Assembly: GCF_021130785.1 (NCBI RefSeq) | Contig: NC_060209.1 | Coordinates: 23,126,001 to 23,190,000, forward strand | Reading direction: 5' to 3' | DNA from: Homalodisca vitripennis | Lineage: Eukaryota; Arthropoda; Insecta; Hemiptera; Cicadellidae | Length of the DNA stretch: 64,000 nucleotides | In this document: piece by piece, positions 1 to 9,846 of the stretch | How the letters are laid out: each line of letters starts with the position of its first letter | How positions within the stretch are numbered: the stretch's first letter is position 1 | The notes under the pieces: generated by a model | Database searches by the model: none | What the model was told of the DNA's origin: nothing | Seen by the model: only the letters and a program-made list of their open reading frames with translations | Made by a program: the position numbers and the translations under genes

Positions 1-1143
1 TCTTCTTGCGTTAGTTTTTTTGACCTTTGATTATTTTCCTCAATGGTGTAATGTTTTCGTTTTATAGCTGATTTATTTACTGCCTTTTTCACTTTCTTTC
101 TTTTGATTTTATCATTTATGCATGGATCCTGTTTATTTTCAGTTTTATTTCCATTTTGTTTAACTGTAGGTCAAGCACTGGAAGACATGGTGGGTCATCT
201 TCAAATAATCCATTATTTCCCCTTGATGTAGATGGTTGGGGGATAAATAGATCTTCAATAATAGGTTGAATTACAATTGGTGTATTCACACGTGTAGAAG
301 TAGGCGTCGATTCTAATGAAGTATCTTTTGAATTAGGGTCACTAAATTCTAAAAAGTCATTTTCGCTGTCACCTTCTATGTCAGATGTGGCTGGGTCGTC
401 TGGTAAACCATATACATACTCCAGAATCTCATCTTCATTCAATGCCTGCAAATAAAAGATGACCGTAAGCAAAAAGAAACTATTCGAATATCTTGATACG
501 TACGTAGTAAATAAACCATACAACAAACAGCCTGTGGTGGATGGATTATTGAGGCAATTATATTTTCCAAAAAAGGACAAATAACGATGAGTGGACCCGA
601 TTTTCTATATTGATTGATTGAAATATTGGTATTTATTAATCTTAATTGTAAGAACAAACTAACTAAAACATAAACCTAACTAATATAGATATATTGGTTG
701 TCAATATTGATGGTTATACTAATCGATAAATAAACTCAGCCCGATTATATTCCATGTGGTTGGTAACACAATACTGTGTAGATCTAATAACATTTTAGTT
801 TGGGCTTACGTATTTATTATTAGTATTTGCACCAATTTATTTCTGATTATCTGCCAAAAGTTAAAAAGGTATAGTAAATATAACGCCATTATATTCTTTA
901 TTGTTAATATTATATCGTGTAAGTGTATTATTTCATAAACCCTACAAAAAAAAATATTGCATAATGTAGAATAAAAGTTATACGTCTTCATCACCTCAAG
1001 GACAGTAGGACAATAGAGTCCCACTTGGAAATTAGTGCCTAAATAAGTTATAAATACTAAACATTTTATTCTAAATATACCATTATATTAAATATATAAG
1101 ATATTTAAAATCAATTTAAAACAGTAATACTCACTTTTTCCAT
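1..1143 (-). CDS. piggyBac-like transposase, N-terminal part, two exons, partial
   Basis: The proposed start ATG is at 1143-1141. It encodes only Met-Glu-Lys before a strong donor (GTGAGT, from 1134). The matching acceptor is TTTATTTGCAG ending at 446. Joining 1135 to 445 keeps the frame and gives a protein starting MEKALNEDEILEYVYGLP, followed by an acidic Asp/Glu/Ser/Thr/Pro-rich stretch. Such an N-terminus is usual for piggyBac transposases ahead of the DDD catalytic domain, which is not in the window. The frame stops at about 116-118, but the neighbouring frame is open to position 1 and Lys-rich, so either a 1-nt indel or another small intron lies near 125. Family assignment rests on the N-terminus plus the adjacent TTAA terminus; no catalytic residue is visible. 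Confidence 0.5.
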
Positions 1144-1397
1144 TTTAAAATGTATGAGTCGTTGTAAAAATCACATAACCCAACTTTCTGAACGTTCCAA
1201 AATGTCAGAAACGTGCAAATCAGCTGTAACCACATTTAGTGAAGTTGGAATCTATGGCTGTGCTGTTCATATTAATTTTTTTTAGTCCAAATATATTCCT
1301 CCTGAAGATGGTAGCACTAACAGGACTTTATGATCTACCAACAGACTTAAGTAACAAAGCAAAAATGAAAGTGTCCCGAGGTACCATAAAGGGTTAA
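1..1397 (-). mobile_element. piggyBac-like DNA transposon, right-hand (5') part
   Basis: The element runs off the left window edge, and its gene reads on the minus strand. Read from the right, the end begins TTAACCCTTTATGGTACCTC, i.e. a TTAA target at 1394-1397 followed by a CCC-starting terminus, as piggyBac-family elements have. Homology to the duplicated unit (copies at 34.7 and 46.9 kb) begins just right of this TTAA, so the boundary is supported from outside too. The left end is outside the window, so neither the second TIR nor the paired TTAA can be confirmed. A cellular piggyBac-derived gene is a less likely alternative because a terminus is visible. Confidence 0.65.
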
Positions 1398-1917
1398 TGA
1401 GGTTTTTAATCATGTTTTTCTTCAATAAAATATATAAAAGGGAATAATCAGTTACCATCCACAATAAATCAAACACAGATATAATGGTGTTTCAGAAAGA
1501 TCCTGATTAGAAAAAAAACAAATTTCTTTTATTTCTATGTATATTATATATGAAGAATTAAGAACATTACTGTTATTTGTTTGAGACAAATTTTATACAG
1601 TTACTTAAATTTTTAACACAGAAGAACAGATTTGCCACTTACTTTGTCATATCCAAATATCATAATCAGAAATTAAATTTTAAATAAAACACTTATAAAT
1701 TTATTACAGTTAATATACAAATTTTCACACTGATTTGAAATAGTTTACTGAGCAGGCAGAAGAAAGTGTTATCCTATCAAAAACGTTGTTCATATTATTC
1801 AAATACACACTTATAATTTGGTACTGTTGTAATTACATTGTGAACACATATGCTTAACTTCATACAGACTGATTTACATATTTTTATAATTATATTGAAA
1901 GGCAACATGATGCAACA

Positions 1918-2040
1918 TTATATCGGAACAATGAGTAACACAAAGCCCCAAAACAGCGACTTAAGTAGGAGCTCATGAGGCATGACAATGTTCGGGCAAG
2001 TTTTAGAATACTCTTGGCACGGGTAAAAGGTTACATCCAT
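1918..2040 (-). pseudogene. Copy 1 of a conserved short minus-strand ORF with a hydrophobic segment
   Basis: The reading frame from ATG 2040 carries a second in-frame Met at 1983-1981, followed by a 16-18 residue hydrophobic run typical of a signal peptide or membrane segment. In this copy a TAA (1918-1920) follows directly after the hydrophobic run, where copies 2 and 3 stay open. It could be a decayed first exon or a chance ORF. See 35212-35326 for the better-preserved copy. Confidence 0.25.
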
Positions 2041-2399
2041 TTTCTTAAAAGGCTCCTAAGTATGGGATATTATCTTAGGCACGTTCACTCGCTTTCTTGC
2101 CTAGCTTGCGTGCCAGATGTCTTTTCTCTTCACTTTATCTTTTAGTTTCGGTTATATACCTTTTATCAAAGTCCAGTCATAAAAATATGAACTGATATGA
2201 CGTGATTTAATTTTTTTATAGATATAAATACTGATAGTTTTTAACAGTATTTAAATTAATGTTTACGTAATTAAATTCTTTAAATAACGACGAAATAAAT
2301 GATGATATCGTTCCAAAAATTAATTGTTTTGTTCCATAATCATATCATTGCTTGAAAATGTTATGAAAAATATTGTTATTTCATTAACTGAGATGTTGT

Positions 2400-2690
2400 A
2401 ATGTTGTATAGTCAACACACCAGAGTAACTTACAGTCGGCTGGACACGTTATAACATGTTGTTACGTGTTGCCGAGAACTGTTTACACCGTCGGCCCCAA
2501 TTATCGGCGATGTTTACTCTGTAAACAACACAATTAAGTGTCCACTGATCAATACACGAGTGGCTGCTCCAGAGCCGGCATGTGTCGCTAACAATACATT
2601 CTGATCGTTTGCACATGACAAGAATATTATTTTATTTGGTACTACCAGCATCAATAATTGTTACCAAACGTCAAAATAATGTTTAAATTC
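2400..2690. promoter_or_regulatory. Conserved non-coding block with paired FOX-like sites (copy 1)
   Basis: By eye this block differs at only a handful of positions among the three copies, while DNA on both sides is full of indels. It contains a perfect inverted repeat TGTTTAC-TCT-GTAAACA (2511-2527) and another TGTTTAC at 2480-2486. GTAAACA is the canonical forkhead (FOX) core. No convincing open frame spans it. Regulatory function is inference; an unrecognised old element is an alternative. Confidence 0.3.
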
Positions 2691-3299
2691 TATTTCTATC
2701 GTAGATTGACTGGAAAGCAATAAATTTTACTATAAAATAACGATCCACAGAGTACAGTAAACACCGTTGATGTCACATATGGACATCCCAATGGAGCGGC
2801 ACATCGCTAACCGCAAAAGTGGAGTTGTCATGGTACAGGGGGAACTTTATTTTCAGCTAATTTTTTTTGCAGTCAATGGTTGGAGTGGTTTCCATAGTTT
2901 TGATAGCTTTAGCAGCTAAACGTGGGGGAAATGTCTCAAACTCAAATGTTTGAATTTACTTCGCTAAAAATTTGATTTCATTGTATTGCATGGGTTTAGA
3001 AAGAGGATACCCATTAACGATACTTCCATTGTTATTTTTTAAACAAATGTTATTAGTAATCTATTCAATGAACCTAAGTAATTTTACTATGAGGAAAACT
3101 ACTAGTAATACGCATGAAAAACCCAAATAAATTAATAAATATCATGACTTTATCCTCTGAACTCTGACACCAATTTATTAACTACACCAACTCATTTGTT
3201 CATTGTTTTAATTCCAAGAGCACAAAAATAAAGTAAAATTTTAAATAATTATTGAAAAATGTTTAAATAAATAATTTAAAGTTTAAATTGTTACGTGCA

Positions 3300-3610
3300 T
3301 TATCAAACAAGATACAAAAGTGGTAGATCACATGTCGAGTAACAGGCTTTACTAAGGTTCATGTAAACTTTACATAGATAATACAGAAAAGAAATGTTTA
3401 CTTCCCTTCTGCACGCAAAATAGGAATTGTGTTTGCTCCTGAGTGCAAAATTTAAAATCTATAGCTTGATTAATTCTCGAGAATAATCTACAAAATATAT
3501 GGGTTAGTTCGTTTACAAGATATAGTGAGAACAGATAGACATATAGACAAACAAAACTAAACTTCTTCCTGTCCCACGAGATTGAATGGAGTGGTCGCTA
3601 AAGCTAAGCT
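3300..3610 (-). repeat. Degenerate member of the (GACA)n-containing interspersed family (copy 1)
   Basis: The order of parts is a TCGAGTAACAGGCTT-type head, an AAAATTTAAAATCTATAG segment, a TTCGTTTACAAGATAT segment, an interrupted GACATATAGACA tract and a TTCTTCCTGTCCCACGAG end. The same order appears in other family members, such as 15540-15705 and 33010-33170. Equivalent copies lie at 36570-36840 and 49290-49570. No coding potential seen. Confidence 0.45.
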
Positions 3611-4087
3611 AATTTGACATTATCGCACCCAAATATTAATTGTTGTTTGTTAGTATACTATGTGTTATGTTTGCCAAATAACACATAAAAGCTTATAACA
3701 AAACTACATATCGTTTTAGTACCCAAATTCTACTGAAAATGGTTGTAAAATAAGCCTAAGCATTGTAAGTAGATTTACGACATTGCAAATTTATAACTGA
3801 ACAATGTTTAGTATATGAGAAGGTTTATTCTCGTACTAATCTAGTTTTAAAATTATTTTTATTTATTGCATATAGAAATACAAAGACAAAACAAACGAAT
3901 TTCTAATGCAAAAGTCATTATAAATACAGCATATTTTAAATGAAAATATATATGGATAAACTATGTGATAAATTATGACAAAACAAACGAATCTCTAATA
4001 TAAATGTCCATATAAAAATTTTACATTTAAATTGATAATATATATTTGGATAGTTAAGATTAAGATATTATTATAAACTCAGATTTA

Positions 4088-5626
4088 CAGGGTGGTTATA
4101 AATTACTGTACACATTTTAAGATTGAATAAATAAATAACCAATCTCATTAAAAACATGGGAATTGTTTTATTAAATTGTAAATTTAAATCAGTTTTATAT
4201 ACTGACTGAAAATTAATAATTGTACACATTACAATAATTATAAAAAGTAGTCATAAAAAGAAAGTAAAAATGTCACTTAAACTGTGGGTGTAAGGTATGA
4301 TTCTTTTTAATGACTTGTGTTGTGACATAGTCAGCTGGTAAACAATGGATCTTTCTACACCAGCTGTTAATTACAGTTGACTAAACAAACACTAAACTAA
4401 CCTCAGTATAAAAATGGCTAGTGTGCAAGAAAAAGCAAGGTGTGTTCTTTGGTTTCATGAAAGCAGATCTGTAATAACTGTTCAAAGAAGGTTTCGTTTA
4501 GAGTATGGCCGCAATCCTCCGAGTAACAATTCTATAAAACGCTGGTATAGGCAGTTTGAACAGACGGGAAGTGTCCAACATAGAAAAGGTGCTGGTAGAC
4601 CTCCAGTTTCTAAAGCTATTGTTGATCAAGTAAGAGAATTGTTTAAGAGGAGCCCTGGTAAGTCTACTCGGCGTGCAAGTTTAGAATTAGGATTACCTCG
4701 ATCAACACTCTTAAAAATTGTGCACAAACACCTTAAGCTCCATCCATACAAAATTCAGTTATTAAATGAACTAAAACCTAACGATAAACCTCGACGCTAC
4801 GATTTTGCTGTTAGATTACTTGACCTCGAAGAACAAACAATAAACATTGGAGAAAGCAATCTCTTGAAAAAAGTAATTTTTTCTGATGAAGCAACCTTTC
4901 ATGTTTCTGGTAAGGTGAATAGACACAATTTTAGTACTTGGGGTACTGAAAATCCTCATAATGTTCGAGAACAAGAAAGAGACAGCCCTAAAATAAACGT
5001 TTGGTGTGCATTGGCTATAGATGAAGTGATAGGACCCTTTTTCTTCGCAGAACCGACAGTCACTAAAGAGGTGTACCTCGACATGCTTGAACTCTTTGCA
5101 ATACCGCAAATTGAGCATAGACAACCAAATGTTTACTGGCAGCAAGATGGTGCCCCTCCACACTGGGGTAAGATAGTACGTGACTACCTAAATGACACGT
5201 TTCCTGGTCGTTGAATTGGACGGGATGGTCCAATTCCTTGGCCTCCACGTTCCCCAGACATTACACCCTTAGACTTTTTTTGTGGGGCTATGTCAAGGAC
5301 AGAGTCTTCGCCAAAAAAGTTCAAGATATTGAGGAACTCAAGAATAGAGTTCGAGAGGTTATTGGAAGCATAACTCCAGCAATGCTCAGAAACACATGGT
5401 GTGAGGTTGAATTTAGACTACAAACTTTGCGTGCAAACCTGGGAGAGCACGTGGAATTAGTTTAGTTTCCTTGTAAAAGTATGAGTAACAGTAATCTTTT
5501 TATCCTTCATTGGTAATAAAACTGTTTTAAATTTGCTATTTAATAAAACAATTTCCATGTTTTTAAGTTGATTGGTTATTTATTTATTCAATCTTTAAAT
5601 GTGTACAATAATTTGTAACCACCCTG
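4088..5626 (+). mobile_element. Complete Tc1/mariner-superfamily transposon, 1539 bp
   Basis: The ends are inverted repeats of about 55 bp starting CAGGGTGGTTATAAATTACT on the left, with its complement ending CCACCCTG on the right (5626). A TA flanks each side (4086-4087 and 5627-5628). The paralogous site in copy 3 (near 50083) reads AGATGTATATTTAATGG with no element, so the insertion duplicated a single TA and happened after the unit was duplicated. The element carries one transposase reading frame with two lesions (see next entry), so this copy is probably non-autonomous now, though the TIRs look intact. Confidence 0.92.
4414..5465 (+). pseudogene. Tc1/mariner-superfamily transposase, two lesions
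   Basis: This would be a cut-and-paste DDE/D transposase of about 350 residues. The start ATG at 4414 follows AAAA, 326 bp inside the left TIR. Residues 1-115 look like the two helix-turn-helix DNA-binding motifs (RRFRLEYGRNPPSNNSIKRW, and a Ser/Arg-rich second motif ending in RSTLLKIV). The first catalytic Asp is in FSDEATFHVSG, the second in WQQDGAPPHW and the third in PPRSPDITPLDFF. By my count 36 residues separate the second and third Asp. An in-frame TGA at 5212-5214 replaces an expected Trp codon. One T is missing from the T run at about 5274-5280, which shifts the frame; the last 60 or so residues continue in another frame to the TAG at 5463-5465. The T-run loss could be a sequencing error; the TGA less easily. 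Confidence 0.88.
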
Positions 5627-8044
5627 TATATTTAATGGAAATGACAGATTCCAGAACATACAACAGCACTAACTGTGATTTTTCCCACGTCTATTCACAG
5701 TCTTCAACTTTGAGACATGTTTGAGAAGAAAGTTAGCTAAAGTTTCCAGGAATAAGTCTGCAATACGACTTGGCACTCAGATCTATTATTTTACTCTTTG
5801 AATGCATGCTACTGAAATTTTTCTCATCAATCAAGCACGTAGTAAGGAAGTTCAAGAACTCAGTACAGTCAGTTTCAAAGTTTATCAATTGTACGAGCGA
5901 AACTTTGAAATGTGTTTTATCCCATTGCTCTAAAAAGGCTGTTATTCGTGTCTACCCTTGTGAATTAGAAGAAAAAGTTCACTTCGTGGCAGTAAGATTT
6001 CGTGTGCGGCTGTCATCTTGATATCATAGACTAAATAAATACTTTTTGTGTGTTATTTATAACTATACCATGCTGTAGAGATAAAAATTTCCAAGAAAAC
6101 ATTTTATGATATTATTCAGGAATAATTGAACTTAAATTAGTCCTCAGAATTCATTTAGTAAATTACAAGGAAACCATTAACGAGAAAAGAAATTATATCC
6201 TCAAAGAAACCCTTTTATTCTGTTAATTAATATAATTATTTGTCGTTTACAAATTTTCATTTTTCAATCCTACCCTTTTTTTAAAGGTAGAAAAAAATAA
6301 CAGAAATAAAAGCAGATTAAATTTGGTCAATCCTTAAATAATTGAGAAGTCTGAATACAAGCAAAATAGATTTGCATGAAGAATATAAAAATAAACATGT
6401 ATATTTCCCATTGCAATTAAAGATTTTCTCCACGATATAAAAGTTTGGAAAATATGTAGGATTGATTTAATTGTAATCTTTTAGTTAAGAGTAAACCAAT
6501 TTGTATTTTTTCAGTTCAAAGACTTTTGATAAACATTTTGATTGAGATCCTTCAAGGTCAGAACGAAGTACTGGATTAATCAATCCTACTAGCGTAATTA
6601 TAAACTTAGAAGTAATATATAGTATGGCATTTGTTTGCCATTTAATCGGTTTATGCAAGTACATAACCACCGCAACTCTTTCTAACCGAATAAAAACTGT
6701 ATATATTGTCGATTTCGTATTGCAACATACACGTATTATTCAGTCATATAAAAACCAACGTATAGAGAAATTACAGATTGTATTCTTAATAGGATCTGTC
6801 AAATGGAATAAATTCAAATACAATGACCTCTATGTGCCTAAGGTCGGTGCATTACTCAGTAGCACTATTATTGAGGTTGATGTCTTTTTCAGCGTTATTT
6901 CAAGGATGGCAGTCGGCAACAAATTGCTGTAAAAACATACAAAGTTCTAATTCAAGCCACGTCCTTTATTGAAGGACAACATATTGACTCCACCGGCTGT
7001 CCTGTCAAAACAGCTCCGGAATACGGAATCAAGCCATTTTGTACGAACACTTTCTTTCACAACAGAGAAGTAAAACATTAATAATCTGTTATTACAAACC
7101 TATACCTTATTTATTACACATTAACTTACACATTCAATAACTTTTATAGTTCTGTGTATTATTTATGTTTAAGGTAAATCTGTTACTGGCCATTATTTTC
7201 ACCATTGAATAGACAAGTTTTCCGGACGTCCTTTAAATTATTTGTGAGAAATTTCGTCGATTTGTGTGTGTGAGTAAGCGCACATGCGAGTGTAGAAACA
7301 CGCATGCTGTGTTAGTGCAATATTGCAGCTGCAATAATGTGTATATAACAATGCCCTAGTGACATAGTATCCGGCTTTTATATGCCACTCATACCCTTAA
7401 CTAGAGTTATTAAATTGTGCAAGCACCGATGTTCACTGTAATGACATTGTGAAGTGGAATGAACAATACTAATGACGTTAGTTTCAGTAGAGAGTTTCTA
7501 ATAAATCATTAGTGTAATACACCGAGACACCAATCACAACAGACTACATACTAACTGTGATAGGAACAGGGGCTGAAGAGAGTGCTGTATGACTATTATA
7601 TTAGTGTTATGTATTGAAAAAATCATAGTTTGTAATACTCTGCAGCAAGCATATTGACAAATATTTTAGGATCAAACATGTTACGAAACGTGTATATAGA
7701 GTAAAAAAAAACTAAATAACATTTCGAGTACTTGCACCTGATTCCTTCTTTAGGAATACAAATATGAAATATAATGATATTAATGCAAAAAGTTTAAAAA
7801 TTTTTCAGTGAAGCAGAATAAAATAAAATTTATTTATAATTAAAAATAATTCTTATATAAAAGAAACCAGAATATAACTGAAAATATAGAAATAATTACA
7901 GAAAAAACAAAGAAGATACCCTTGTACGATACATATACGCACGAGAAACACATGTTATATCACCACGGAGCAGCGAGCCTGTGAAGTACCTAATCTACGG
8001 ACAATAGTTTGTATGTCGAACATTTACTCCTATAGCTTACAACC

Positions 8045-8175
8045 TTGACTGGCTGAGTGTTAGCGTAGCCTATCCCTCAATGGGCTTCATTTTTATCTAT
8101 CTATCTGCCCGCAAATATCTAGAAATAAAAAAACCTATAGTCTTGAAGTTTTGCATGAAGCTTCATTTCTACATA
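8045..8175 (+). repeat. (GACA)n-family interspersed repeat, forward orientation (copy 1)
   Basis: The repeat begins TGGCTGAGTGTTAGCGTAGC and continues into a TTTTATCTATCTATCTGCCC tract, then a TCTAGAAATAAA segment and a GTTTTGCATGAAGCTT segment. It is the reverse orientation of the family that ends GACGCTCAGCCA elsewhere. The same insertion sits at the same place in copies 2, 3 and 4, so it predates the duplications. Confidence 0.55.
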
Positions 8176-8715
8176 AGAACCCAAATTTTGATGATTGAGC
8201 ATGTCACTCCTGGGGATTGGAAAGAAACTATGAGCGAAAATTCTCCTTTGGTCCTATGAATAATCATGATAAGAAAACAGAATAAATAAATTTGTAAAAA
8301 ACCTGAGTAAAACCAAATGAAATTTTACCAAGTAACGTGATAACTCGTGTAACATACTGATATAGACGTGAAATTTTGCACGTAGCCTTAGCTAAGCATG
8401 TTAAGCTAGACGTGGTGTGGCGTACTTCTATGCTGTACTGTTAAAACTGATATATTTATGTGTTAAATTTCTTACATCCAGAGTTTTACACGTGTTGAAG
8501 AAGTCTGATGTTAGTTCAAAAACGTCGTGTTTTTGTTTTGTAACATAAAAGGATGGTTATTGTTTTTAATACTTATACACTTTTAAATCACACATCGACA
8601 TTATTGAAATATATACAAAGAAATAAACATATTATTTTAAAAGCAATTAACATAATATGCTGTGAGAACTTAACTATATACTGTTTAGTAATATACATTC
8701 TATAAACACATTCAT

Positions 8716-8885
8716 ATAATTTGGCTGAGCGTTAGCGAAGCCTATCTCTGAGGGGCTGGACAAATTTCACTTCTGTCTGTCTGTCTTGTAGTCTGTCCGC
8801 ACGATATCTGGAAAGCGAACTGACCTATAGACATTTCTATGAAGCTTTATTTCTATATAGACAGCATTGAGTTAGATTTTGGTGC
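8716..8885 (+). repeat. (GACA)n-family interspersed repeat, best-preserved forward member
   Basis: It opens TTGGCTGAGCGTTAGCGAAG, then GAGGGGCTGGACAAATTTCA, a TTCTGTCTGTCTGTCT tract, GTCCGCACGATATCTGG and ATGAAGCTTTATTTCTAT. It lies just outside the end of duplicated unit copy 1 and is therefore a separate insertion from the one at 8045. The structure resembles a SINE or MITE with an internal tetranucleotide tract; I could not define target-site duplications. Confidence 0.6.
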
Positions 8886-9846
8886 ATGTATCCTTGGAAT
8901 TTGGCTGAACTTTATAAAATATATGTGCATTATTCTTACGGGTAACTACAAGGTAATCACAGTATAAATAAATGTATGAATACACGATTGAAATCATGTG
9001 AAATTTAAATATGGAACAAAAAGTCTAAATGTTTTAAGGACACCAGCTTCTCCTTACAAAAGAGAAAAAAAATTAATTTAGCCTTAGCAAAGCCTGTTTA
9101 AGTGACACGTGGTTTGGAGTATTTCTTCCGCGTATTATATTTTCGTGGCAAATGTTAATACTGTACTAGTATTACACTATATATAATGGCAAAATGTCAC
9201 TTATTATGTTTTGGCAACACAGTGAATGGCAAAAAATTAATAGTAATGTCAGAAAATAAAAATTTGTATGCATGATTTTGCAGGACGAATATGGTAGAAA
9301 TTATATATTTTTAAATATGGGTAATAATGACGATATTTGTTTAAAAATTTACAAATATAGTCTAAAAACTCAATAAAAATATGCTTATATACCTTAAAGC
9401 TTATTAGAAGTATTGTGTGTACATTAATGATATGCTACCAATGTAAATTCGTTTTTTTTAATGTGCTGTTTCCATATTTTACTATTGTTAAAAGCTTGAG
9501 TAAACGGTGTCATGGTTCTAATCAAACCTCTTTCGTGTGGGATTTTTTCATCTCTTTATCTGTTACGATTATGCTGCAAGAAGCCAAGTTTCCTGTGTCA
9601 GTAACATAAACACGAAGGTTACCCAGGAGGGTTCACTTCTGGCTGGTTTATACCTTTCAGTTCAACCCACAGTAGGTACAGTAAAAACCTCGGCAGGAGG
9701 CGGCTCCTACTCCCAACCTTACCCATCCAGAATATCCTGTCACTCCGGAAGCAGCGCAAAGGTGCAATAAGACTAGGTGCAATTATTTAAGCTTCTTGTC
9801 GTAAGAGAACAAACAAAGTATAGAGAGACAAGGCTTTGATTGAATA
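8886..9846. other. AT-rich stretch, with a GC-richer segment at 9604-9780
   Basis: Most of this stretch shows no gene or repeat I recognise. The segment at 9604-9780 stands out in base composition (GGCAGGAGGCGGCTCCTACT, CACTCCGGAAGCAGCGCAAA). An open frame (9537-9770) crosses it without known motifs. The end pattern GCGCAAAGGTGCAATAAGAC resembles the 3' part of a retroelement, but that is only an impression. Confidence 0.25.

Larger units (their letters stand above)
2876..7081 (+). pseudogene. Relic of a small, probably secreted multi-exon gene, copy 1
   Basis: Three exon-like blocks lie in order. The first follows a pyrimidine-rich acceptor (TTTTTTTTGCAG, 2872): an ATG at 2876 begins a short hydrophobic stretch (VVSIVLIALAA), with only a weak GTGGGG donor. 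The second, 5701-5991, lies between an ACAG acceptor and a GTAAGA donor. The third, 6893-7081, follows CTTTTTCAG and ends in TAA after 62 codons. By comparison with copy 3, exon 2 enters with two bases of a split codon and ends on a codon boundary, and exon 3 starts on one, so the phases fit. The blocks are rich in Cys and Lys. In copy 1 a 2-nt deletion near 5786 shifts exon 2 into a stop, and the mariner element at 4088-5626 sits in the intron. I do not recognise the protein family; no function is assigned. Confidence 0.35.
1398..8652. repeat. Large duplicated unit, copy 1
   Basis: This stretch aligns collinearly with 34.7-40.2 kb and 46.9-53.1 kb, and its last part with 57.1-58.8 kb. Landmarks are the AAAAGGGAATAATCAG block (about 1435), the FOX-like palindrome (2511), the exon 2-like block (5701), the exon 3-like block (6893) and the GGCTGAGTGTTAGCG repeat (8048). 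Similarity to the other copies ends near 8652, after AAAAGCAATTAAC. The copy has its own mariner insertion (4088-5626). It keeps about 110 bp (near 3595-3700) that copy 2 lacks and copy 3 has. It lacks the insertion of about 465 bp seen in copy 3. Confidence 0.85.

Noticed and set aside
5690..6020. Minus-strand ORF over the exon 2 block (also 37388-37693)
   Set aside because: Open on the minus strand too, but the splice signals and phase match with exon 3 support the plus strand better. The evidence is not decisive.
7319..7336. Palindrome TATTGCAGCTGCAATA as a regulatory site
   Set aside because: It is present in copies 1 and 2 but degraded in copies 3 and 4, so there is no sign of constraint.
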